IMG/VR virus record: IMGVR_UViG_3300030060_007771
Location: 13,584 to 34,895 of that record
DNA from: a virus
Direction: 5' to 3' (one strand)
Length of the DNA stretch: 21,312 nt
Shown here: piece by piece, positions 9,624 through 16,227 of the stretch
Layout: each line of letters starts with the position of its first letter
Position numbering within the stretch: the stretch's first letter is position 1
The notes under the pieces: model-generated
Databases searched by the model: none
Seen by the model: the letters and a program-made list of their open reading frames with translations, nothing else
What the model was told of the DNA's origin: nothing
Translations under genes and position numbers: made by a program

Positions 9624-10079
9624 TTATATATCCTTTATCTCTATTACAATTTCTTCTTCATCAATTGTATTATTTACTAAACTAATTTTTAATACGGCTA
9701 ATATTCCATGGGTTGGGTCTACTAAACCTGTTTGGCCAAACTTAGGCACGGTTACATCTAATGCATTTATTACAATATATGGTAACCACAATTCAATAGC
9801 ATCTCTAATCTCTGTTCCAACCTTTTCTCTAAGCGATTCAAAATTTGGTTCAAACAGGTAGTCTCTTAGGTTTGTTCCAAACTGGGGATGATTTATTCTT
9901 TCTCCTTTTCTTGTTAGTAATAGATTTTTTACATTTGCTATTGCAGCATCTATAGAAAAAAATGTCAAGTCAAATGCTGATCCATCTCTACCATTCATTG
10001 GAAAATTTACACCAAGAGCAATGTCTTCGTTATCATCCGCCACGGGACTAGATATTATTTCTCTTCTTATTCCTGCCAT
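9624..10079 (-). CDS. 25: gp25-like baseplate wedge protein (GPW/gp25 family)
   Basis: The 151-residue protein belongs to the GPW/gp25 family by its diagnostic motif LLLTRKGERINHPQFGTNLR followed by DYLFEP, residues 53-78. Family members join the baseplate wedge to the tail tube and sheath initiation site; T4 gp25 has 132 residues. The N-terminal 40 residues (REIISSPVADDNEDIALGVN and onward) form the usual lead-in, and the C-terminal part is a short beta domain ending in EEEIVIEIKDI. The start at 10079 shares one base with the stop of the upstream gene (TAATG), and there is no strong ribosome binding site, so translation probably depends on coupling. It is followed after 1 nt by the gp6-like gene, reproducing a gene pair common to contractile injection systems. 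Confidence 0.93.
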   Translation of the reverse strand: MAGIRREIISSPVADDNEDIALGVNFPMNGRDGSAFDLTFFSIDAAIANVKNLLLTRKGERINHPQFGTNLRDYLFEPNFESLREKVGTEIRDAIELWLPYIVINALDVTVPKFGQTGLVDPTHGILAVLKISLVNNTIDEEEIVIEIKDI

Positions 10080-10537
10080 TACTTATTCTGTCGTTTTTTA
10101 TCTATTGCTTTCATTAGTTTTGAATAGTCTCTTGTTAAAGCTTTTCCTACTTCTTCTGGTACTTCAACGTGTTTTCTATCATCTGGAGCCATTTGTTGAG
10201 CTGTTGGTTTTCCTCCAAACATTTGATCTGGAGCCTGCATTCCCATCATTGCAGCTAGACCAGCCTTTCCTCCTTGGGCGTGATTTGCATTTAGTGTCTT
10301 TCCTCCCATAGTTGGCCAAGCCTCATTTGCTGTTTCATTTAATACATCATTTAGTACTGGGTTTTTTGTAAAACTCTGTTTTGATTTATTGCCGTTGAAT
10401 AAATTGTCTGCATGAGACATCATGCTTGAAAATTCTTCATTTGTAGAAGTTTTCTTTCCAAATTCTTCTTTAAGTACAGCCTTTACCTCTGCTCTAACTG
10501 CTTCTCTAATTATTTTAACTAAATCAGATTTTTTCAT
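10079..10537 (-). CDS. Uncharacterised protein, first gene of the wedge operon
   Basis: The 152-residue protein starts with a predicted amphipathic helix (MKKSDLVKIIREAVRAEVKA) rich in Lys, Arg and Glu, followed by a Gly/Met/Gln-rich low-complexity middle (about 80-120, with a MMGMQAPDQM stretch) and a basic C-terminus ending KKRQNK. No enzymatic motif is visible. Similar short proteins beginning with a KIIREAVR-type helix recur, from memory, beside baseplate genes of marine T4-like phages, but I cannot name a function. It has a clear ribosome binding site (AAGGAGAT) and a putative late promoter 36 nt upstream, and its stop overlaps the gp25 start by one base. Context suggests a virion or assembly protein; a chaperone or adaptor for the wedge is possible but unproven. 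Confidence 0.8.
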   Translation of the reverse strand: MKKSDLVKIIREAVRAEVKAVLKEEFGKKTSTNEEFSSMMSHADNLFNGNKSKQSFTKNPVLNDVLNETANEAWPTMGGKTLNANHAQGGKAGLAAMMGMQAPDQMFGGKPTAQQMAPDDRKHVEVPEEVGKALTRDYSKLMKAIDKKRQNK

Positions 10538-10553
10538 AAAATATCTCCTTTAT

Positions 10554-10563
10554 TAGTATACTA
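10554..10563. repeat. Perfect palindrome TAGTATACTA in 5' leader
   Basis: TAGTATACTA is identical on both strands and lies between the putative promoter at 10574-10583 and the start codon at 10537. It could be an operator half-pair or chance in AT-rich DNA. No second copy was noticed. Confidence 0.3.
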
Positions 10564-10573
10564 TTATACGTTA

Positions 10574-10583
10574 TATAAATATA
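10574..10583 (-). promoter_or_regulatory. Putative late promoter TATATTTATA for the wedge operon
   Basis: The coding strand reads TTTATATTTATATAA here, containing the shared 10-mer, 36 nt upstream of the ATG at 10537. It would drive the 152-residue protein, gp25, gp6 and the three large genes that follow. A perfect 10-bp palindrome, TAGTATACTA, lies between the motif and the ribosome binding site at 10554-10563. Confidence 0.6.
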
Positions 10584-10602
10584 AAGAAGGAGGAATTATA
10601 TT

Positions 10603-11043
10603 CTATAACCAGGTAGTAGTTGCACCTGATACTGTTTGTGTTGCCGTTCCTGAAGCAAACCACGGCGAGGTGACTGCCGCTAGTGCTGGGCCAAGTGATC
10701 CTTCTGTAGTAACGTTATCTATATTTACCTGCTCAAAACCTCTATAGTTTAGTGGAGGTTTAGCTGCCCACAAAGGCAGCATTCCTGGAGCCATAGAGAC
10801 AGCAAAAATACTTACTGCTGCGTTCATAAACTTTTTACCATTGTCGTTGTTTTCATATGCTAACATGAAAAGACCAAACATTGCCTGTTTTGCAACAGTA
10901 TTTGTTAAAGATGGAGGCGTTGGGTTTCCATAACCAGCAAAATAAGCGTTTGCCCATGCGTTAGCAAAGTCAAACCTTGTATTAGGCTTGCTTCTTTCAA
11001 GACTGTTTATATTTGCTATGAATGCCCCTGGATTAAATGCCAT
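10603..11043 (-). CDS. Uncharacterised protein after the needle gene
   Basis: The protein has 146 residues and no motif I recognise. It starts MAFNPGAFIANINSLERSKP. The middle (about 50-100) is hydrophobic and alanine-rich (AKQAMFGLFMLAYENN, then AAVSIFAVSMAPGMLPLWAA), without a clear long membrane helix pair. The last 30 residues are rich in Ala, Thr, Ser and Trp. It begins 2 nt after the stop of the needle-like gene, so it is almost certainly co-translated with it, and it is the last gene before the next promoter. A tip, chaperone or plug partner of the needle is conceivable from position alone. There is no PAAR-like repeat or conserved His/Cys metal site, so it does not look like the T4 gp5.4 tip protein. 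Confidence 0.8.
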   Translation of the reverse strand: MAFNPGAFIANINSLERSKPNTRFDFANAWANAYFAGYGNPTPPSLTNTVAKQAMFGLFMLAYENNDNGKKFMNAAVSIFAVSMAPGMLPLWAAKPPLNYRGFEQVNIDNVTTEGSLGPALAAVTSPWFASGTATQTVSGATTTWL

Positions 11044-11045
11044 AT

Positions 11046-11435
11046 CTATAGTGTGAAGTTTTGCGCGCTTAAAATGTTCTTAGCTTTGTTTTTAATTGCA
11101 GTATATGATGCCGCGTTTATTGGAGGTCCTGAAGGGCCATTAGGTGTTGGATGCGTTTCTTTTCCAAGAGCATCGCATAACTCTTCTATTAGCGCAACAA
11201 GCGTATCTCCAAGAACCATCTTTTCCTCTGCATCTAGTCCTAAATATATACCAGGACTATTTATTATCGTGTCTTCTCCCGTGTCTACATTAAATGTACC
11301 ATTAGTAGATATTCCAACAGACTTGTCTGAAAAAAGAAAAACAGAATCTGTTCTAGCATTAAATAGTATTCTATCTGAGCTTATTAGTACTTGTTTACCT
11401 GCATATTCTGCTGGTGGTACCGGTTGGTATGCCAT
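11046..11435 (-). CDS. Stand-alone baseplate needle (gp5 C-terminal beta-helix-like)
   Basis: The 129-residue protein has a run of about eight consecutive 8-residue units at positions 15-78, for example ILFNARTD, SVFLFSDK, SVGISTNG and TFNVDTGE. Octad repeats of this kind form the triple-stranded beta-helix needle of T4 gp5C and of VgrG-type spikes. After the repeats comes a helix (LVALIEELCDAL), then THPTPNGPSGPP and a short C-terminal helix; from memory this Pro/Gly segment is common in phage spike and baseplate proteins. None of the three upstream hub paralogues shows octads, so the needle seems to have been split from the hub. The ribosome binding site is GGAG, with a putative promoter 19 nt upstream of the ATG. 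It probably trimerises on the hub; that is inferred from the family. Confidence 0.75.
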   Translation of the reverse strand: MAYQPVPPAEYAGKQVLISSDRILFNARTDSVFLFSDKSVGISTNGTFNVDTGEDTIINSPGIYLGLDAEEKMVLGDTLVALIEELCDALGKETHPTPNGPSGPPINAASYTAIKNKAKNILSAQNFTL

Positions 11436-11454
11436 AGTTATTCTCCATTACTTA

Positions 11455-11464
11455 TATAAATATA
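11455..11464 (-). promoter_or_regulatory. Putative late promoter TATATTTATA for the needle unit
   Basis: The coding strand reads TTTTATATTTATATAAG, containing the shared 10-mer, in the 44-nt gap between the third hub gene and the needle gene. It ends 19 nt before the ATG at 11435, the shortest spacing of the four copies, which leaves a very short leader. Confidence 0.6.
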
Positions 11465-11479
11465 AAACTATTCATATTT

Positions 11480-13744
11480 TTACAATATTGGATCCTCCCA
11501 ATCCTCAATTGCTATATCTAGGTCTTCCTTAAAAAGTTCAACGGCGTTGTCAATGGTTCTAAACATATATCCGTTTCTACCAGTAACCTCATACGTTTGT
11601 ATTTCTAATTCAAACCAGTATCCTTTGTCTATTTCATCCATAGGATCTATGTTTATTTCTGCAGCCGTTTTTATTTCTGTAGAAAAGGGAGGATTTTCTG
11701 TTTGATTTCTATCAAACCATACGTATGAATTACCCTTTTCTTCGGTATATAACATTATGTTGAATCCCTTATATGTTTCTAATACTCTTTGGCCTTTTTG
11801 AGATGGTGGAGGTGGAGGTGCAGGCGGTTCTCCTTGTCCATTTATTTGCGCCCTATACGCCTCAAGGTCTTTAGGAATTCCACCGCATATTTGTTGATTA
11901 CTCATTTCATATCCACCTACAAACGTTGCTATATCCACTTGATCTGCCTGCTCTTGAAGATACTGGTTTAATGATGCGTATCCAGGAGTATTATCAAAAT
12001 AATCTCCTACCCCTAATAATTTTATAGAAGCTGCTCCTCTTTCTTTTAACACCTTCATCATGGCTACTATAGTATTATCTGACCCATCAAGTTTGTAAGG
12101 TCTTCCTCCCAATGGTCCACTCATCAGTCTATTAAAATAACTAAACTTTAAGTCGTTGTATGTTTGGGTAACATTCCACTCAGACTTATCCAGGACCCTA
12201 TCCTTATTAAGTTCTGGCCTGCCTTGCATCTGTCTTGGCCATTGAGGTTTCGTATCATCTATAGTTATCCTATTTGTTCTCATCATTTCTTCAAACTGCC
12301 TTGCATCCATAGTTCGATTGTAGTATCCTCCAAATCTAAAGGATCCATCATACTTAAGGTATATTGGAAGTACTGATGTGAGTCTATCCTTCTTATCAAA
12401 ATATTTATTTATGTGTATAATACGAGCACCTAAACAATCTTTAACACTATCCCAACCTAGTGAAGAAATAGAGGTATCCAATATAACGTTCTTTCCTTCT
12501 AAGTCTCCAGGGTAGTCTACACATGCCTGGTATACCTCTTTGACAAGAGCTCGGGACTTATATTTTCCATATGTTCCTTGTGGTATATCTACAGACCAAC
12601 CAGTATAGCTATCTACTCCACCAGCAAGTTGATAAGCAAGATAACCTCCTATGATAATATCAGTTATTTCTTCGTCAACGTTGCTTTCTTCTTTTTCTTC
12701 TTTTTCCTCTTCTTTTATGTCTTCTTCTTTTTTATTATCCTCTACCTGTTTTTCTTGGTCTCTATCATCACCACCACTAGATTCTTTATTTTCTACTTCT
12801 GCCTTATCTATTTCTGCTTTAAAGTTTAATTCTGTTGGGCCTATCTTTGGAATTTTTGAAACGTTTCCATATGAATCTTGTCTAATATTATTTCCAATTA
12901 CTGAAGGTACTTCTATAGGAATTGTTTGTGTACAGGTTAAAATAACTACGGAACCATCTTTATTAGGGTCTTCTATTTTATATATGTTATCATAAGTAGT
13001 ATCGTCAATTTCAAATTCTCCAGGCGTTGGGCTGTGTCCATCACTTATTATAGTTATTGGGTCTCCATTTTCTCCTGTGGTCGACCACCAATTAGGGTAC
13101 TCTGCTCCTTTAACTGTGCTTCCAAATCTTATACTATGGCCAGACCTACCTTCAAGCATTACGTCTCCCTCATAAGGAAATAGCTTTTGTATATTTTTTG
13201 CATCAAATATTTTTCCTAGTGGAACGTCTGGCAAACCTGACCTAACAGTACCTGGATTAGACGTGTATTGCCCAGAAGGATTACATTCTTCAGCTTCGGT
13301 CGTTTCACTAGATACTCTTCTGTAACTTGAACCCGGTAATTGGTTATTATTAACGTCCTGCCATATGTTTATTGGAGGAAGATAATATAGTTCAGTAACC
13401 TTATGGTCTCTTTGAGCAGACTTTCCAGCTGCCGCCACAAGAGTTACTACTTCGCCTATCAGAGGAGGAGTCCATATTCCTACTCCAAAGTAAGGCCTGT
13501 AAAAACTTAAATTTTCATCTGGTACACCAAACTCATGTTCTAGTTGTCTAGCCTTTATTGCTCCAATAAATATTCTGGCTTGAGGATTGTAATCTTTGTG
13601 AGTGTCTTCAAGTACTATGTCTATCACTTCAGCAGATGCAAATCTCAAATTAGCTTGAGATGATATTTGCCTAGTGTTTGAATTTGGCCTTTTTCTAGTT
13701 TTTTTACTTTTTCTAAAAGATGATTTTGCTGCTCCTCTAGCCAT
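11480..13744 (-). CDS. gp5-like baseplate hub paralogue C, unknown cargo domain
   Basis: The 754-residue protein is the third tandem hub paralogue. Its first 290 or so residues align by eye with the other two: basic N-terminus, AEVIDIVL, PPLIGEVVTLV, YYLPPINIW, EECNPSGQ (about 153-159), PYEGDVMLEGRSGHSIRFGS (190-209), ENGDPITIISDGH and KIEDPNKDGSV. From memory this pattern is typical of gp5-type hubs of marine T4-like phages. An acidic Lys/Glu linker follows (310-360). Residues 360-635 form a domain I do not recognise, including GKNVILDTSISSLG and IKLLGVGDYFDNTPGY; no lysozyme signature is visible. A poly-Pro hinge (640-647) leads to a C-terminal module (about 655-754) resembling that of paralogue B. 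The start at 13744 shares one base with the B stop, with AGGAG upstream. Confidence 0.85.
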   Translation of the reverse strand: MARGAAKSSFRKSKKTRKRPNSNTRQISSQANLRFASAEVIDIVLEDTHKDYNPQARIFIGAIKARQLEHEFGVPDENLSFYRPYFGVGIWTPPLIGEVVTLVAAAGKSAQRDHKVTELYYLPPINIWQDVNNNQLPGSSYRRVSSETTEAEECNPSGQYTSNPGTVRSGLPDVPLGKIFDAKNIQKLFPYEGDVMLEGRSGHSIRFGSTVKGAEYPNWWSTTGENGDPITIISDGHSPTPGEFEIDDTTYDNIYKIEDPNKDGSVVILTCTQTIPIEVPSVIGNNIRQDSYGNVSKIPKIGPTELNFKAEIDKAEVENKESSGGDDRDQEKQVEDNKKEEDIKEEEKEEKEESNVDEEITDIIIGGYLAYQLAGGVDSYTGWSVDIPQGTYGKYKSRALVKEVYQACVDYPGDLEGKNVILDTSISSLGWDSVKDCLGARIIHINKYFDKKDRLTSVLPIYLKYDGSFRFGGYYNRTMDARQFEEMMRTNRITIDDTKPQWPRQMQGRPELNKDRVLDKSEWNVTQTYNDLKFSYFNRLMSGPLGGRPYKLDGSDNTIVAMMKVLKERGAASIKLLGVGDYFDNTPGYASLNQYLQEQADQVDIATFVGGYEMSNQQICGGIPKDLEAYRAQINGQGEPPAPPPPPSQKGQRVLETYKGFNIMLYTEEKGNSYVWFDRNQTENPPFSTEIKTAAEINIDPMDEIDKGYWFELEIQTYEVTGRNGYMFRTIDNAVELFKEDLDIAIEDWEDPIL

Positions 13745-16224
13745 TATGAATTCTCCTCATCTATCCAGTCTTCTATTTGTTCGTCTATAAACGCCTTAAT
13801 GGCAAATATATATCCTTCTGGACCAAACGCTTTTTCAGCGTCTTCACTTGGAAAGTCTTTACCTGCCAAATCATGGTATTCAGAGTATCCGCTTCTTAGC
13901 TGTCTTAAAAAGCTAAACATTGGGCCAGATGACGGTGAAGGTACCAGGTAGTCCTTAAACCCTTGCTTGTCCTGTATGTTTTCAATTTGAGGAGAAGGAA
14001 CAAAGGCAGTCTCCACATTATAGAAATACCAGGCTGGCTGATCGTTTCGCGTGTTTTCTGCAAACTCATCTTCAGCTCCTGTTTCTTGTAGTATTTTGAA
14101 TCCTCCATATACTTCTACCTCAAAGTATCCATCTTCTCTAGATATAACTATATCTTCTGCCGGGGGTTGTATAACATTTGTAGATACTGGTGCAGCTGTT
14201 GGAGGGTCTGGAAATAAAAATCCTTTCCAAGTTGTGTATGTATTTTCAGCATTCTCAGTACGCTTTTTTACAGAGTGATTGTAATAATCGCTGTATGTTG
14301 AACCTTTGCTGGGTTTATTTGATATTCCACTTGGATTTTTTCCTCCAGGTCTTCCATATATGTATGATGTTGGGGTTGCAAATCTTGCGTATATCTCAAA
14401 GGTTATTTTTCCTATATCCCTACTCTTGGTAACTAAATCATAGACGCTTCTATATCCTGATTTCATTTCTATTAGAGAATAAACTAATTGAGCATTAAGT
14501 CCAGGCTTACTACCCCTATAAGTAGCATTCAATATTGCTCTGTTGTATTCTGTTCTATTATGGGGTTTTGGAGTTATTCCTATCTCTGTTGGAGCAGTAA
14601 CTAGTTTTCCGTTTTTCCATTTACCTCCGCCTCCTTTTCCAAATGAAGTTTTAGGCCATAAATACCCTCCTGTTCCATCGTAATATGGTGGAACCCCTAA
14701 GGCTATTTCAAATTTTGTTCTTCTTACTCCTGTCCACTGTATTAGGCCGACACCACCTTGCCAATTTGCATATCTTGTAAACTGAGGGTCACTTTGGTTT
14801 GGTCCGTATGTTTTCTTTTTATATACTGTTTGCGTTTCAAATGCTCCAACACCACACCAACAACCTCCATCACACTTTGTTCCGCCTCTTTCTGTTGTAT
14901 TCACCCCATTCCAATATCCATTCTGATTAGATTTAGTTTGTGGTCCACTGCTCTTATCAGTACGCCATTTTTCCAAATTATATAGCGCACTGGCAACAGC
15001 TTTTCCAGGATCTTTACTTGGAGCAGATGTGCATATTGGTCCTGCACCTTCTGATAAAAAGTTTCCAATTAAAGCTGAAGCACCTTCAGGTGTAGCACCA
15101 TTTGCAACAAGGTCATCTACCATTTCCTTTAATAACAACTTTCTTTCATCGTTTCCATTGGCCTCATCTGCATCCCAACATTTTTTTACAACTCCAGTTA
15201 CCTCTTGGTTTGATTCAAAGTCATCATCTTCTTCTTGTTCTGAAGGCTGTTCTTCACAATCCCCTTCTTCATTCATTACGTAGCCTTCTGGACATGCATC
15301 ATCTTTTTCCTCGGTTTCGTCTTCTGGGTCGTCGTGTTTTTGTACCTCTTTGTCTTGTATAATATCTAAAGCCTTTTGTTCGGCTTGTTTTCTATCAAAT
15401 GTAGTGCCATAAGAGTCCCATATATCTGAGGCTACATATATTGGTATCAACTGTCCTTCACAATACATTATCACTGAACAATCCCTATTTATATCTTCTA
15501 TGTGGTAGTCTGAATCTTGAGCCACTGCGTGGCCGTTACTTATTATGGTTATAGCATCACCGTTTAGTCCTTCACTTGACCAGTAATTTGGAGTATCAGC
15601 AAAAGTAGAAGTACTACCCATCCTAATACTAGCGCCAAATCTTCCTTGTATTATTGTATCTCCTTCATAAGGAAACAGTGGAGCAATCTCTTTTTCAACA
15701 AACGTTTTACCTAAAGGTACCTCTTCTACCTGATCTTGTTTCTCTATTCCTGGGTTTGAACTATACTGGCCTGATGGGTTACATATTTCATCTTCAGTTG
15801 TATCTCCAAGAGCGTTTGTAGATATTCCCGCATTTTGATTATTGTTAACATTATGAAATACGTTTACGGCTGGAAGATAATATTTTTCAAACTTTATTGG
15901 GTTTTTTTGGCTCCCTTTACCCGCTCCCTTTACAAGTAATACATTCTCCCCTATTAATGGGTACTGACTATATAGGTTTTGTAGCATTGGGTGATACCAC
16001 TCAACATTTTCTAGTGGTTGATTTATTCTGGTAGTTGTCCTAGCTTGTACACATCCGACAATTCTTCCTCTTTGTGGATTAAATTCTGGATGGTTTGGGT
16101 GTAATATGACGTCAACTACCTCGGCTTTTTCCTTAATGACGTTCATAGCATTACTTGCTAATCCAGACTTAAAGTTTGGCCTAGTAAATTGAGTTTTATT
16201 TTGTGAAGTTTTTGCTCTTGCCAT
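13744..16224 (-). CDS. 5: gp5-like baseplate hub paralogue B with tail lysozyme domain
   Basis: The 826-residue protein combines the shared hub region (1-275; ICNPSGQ at 147-153, PYEGDTIIQGRFGASIRMGS at 185-204, IISNGH at 227-232) with a peptidoglycan-hydrolase module. A CPEGYVMNEEGDC motif (311-323) and an acidic linker precede it. The hydrolase spans about 350-670 and resembles the phage tail lysozyme family: GASALIGNFLSEGAG (381-395), where E392 is a candidate catalytic acid, and GGVGLIQWTGVRR (490-502), the family's conserved Gly-Gln-Trp-Thr-Gly region. In T4, the gp5 lysozyme opens the cell wall during tail contraction; this protein is the best candidate for that job here. Residues 690-826 form a C-terminal module shared with paralogue C. 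The start at 16224 follows paralogue A by 3 nt and has only a weak GAG ribosome binding site. Confidence 0.88.
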   Translation of the reverse strand: MARAKTSQNKTQFTRPNFKSGLASNAMNVIKEKAEVVDVILHPNHPEFNPQRGRIVGCVQARTTTRINQPLENVEWYHPMLQNLYSQYPLIGENVLLVKGAGKGSQKNPIKFEKYYLPAVNVFHNVNNNQNAGISTNALGDTTEDEICNPSGQYSSNPGIEKQDQVEEVPLGKTFVEKEIAPLFPYEGDTIIQGRFGASIRMGSTSTFADTPNYWSSEGLNGDAITIISNGHAVAQDSDYHIEDINRDCSVIMYCEGQLIPIYVASDIWDSYGTTFDRKQAEQKALDIIQDKEVQKHDDPEDETEEKDDACPEGYVMNEEGDCEEQPSEQEEDDDFESNQEVTGVVKKCWDADEANGNDERKLLLKEMVDDLVANGATPEGASALIGNFLSEGAGPICTSAPSKDPGKAVASALYNLEKWRTDKSSGPQTKSNQNGYWNGVNTTERGGTKCDGGCWCGVGAFETQTVYKKKTYGPNQSDPQFTRYANWQGGVGLIQWTGVRRTKFEIALGVPPYYDGTGGYLWPKTSFGKGGGGKWKNGKLVTAPTEIGITPKPHNRTEYNRAILNATYRGSKPGLNAQLVYSLIEMKSGYRSVYDLVTKSRDIGKITFEIYARFATPTSYIYGRPGGKNPSGISNKPSKGSTYSDYYNHSVKKRTENAENTYTTWKGFLFPDPPTAAPVSTNVIQPPAEDIVISREDGYFEVEVYGGFKILQETGAEDEFAENTRNDQPAWYFYNVETAFVPSPQIENIQDKQGFKDYLVPSPSSGPMFSFLRQLRSGYSEYHDLAGKDFPSEDAEKAFGPEGYIFAIKAFIDEQIEDWIDEENS

Positions 16225-16227
16225 TTA

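Noticed and set aside
10603-11043. PAAR-type spike tip (T4 gp5.4-like) for the 146-residue protein
   Set aside because: It lacks repeated PAAR motifs and conserved His/Cys metal ligands, and its hydrophobic Ala-rich middle does not resemble the family.
12578-12829. Plus-strand reading frame with a long run of phenylalanines
   Set aside because: It is the antisense of the Glu/Lys-rich linker of the third hub protein (GAA/GAG codons read as TTC/TTT), and has no ribosome binding site of its own.
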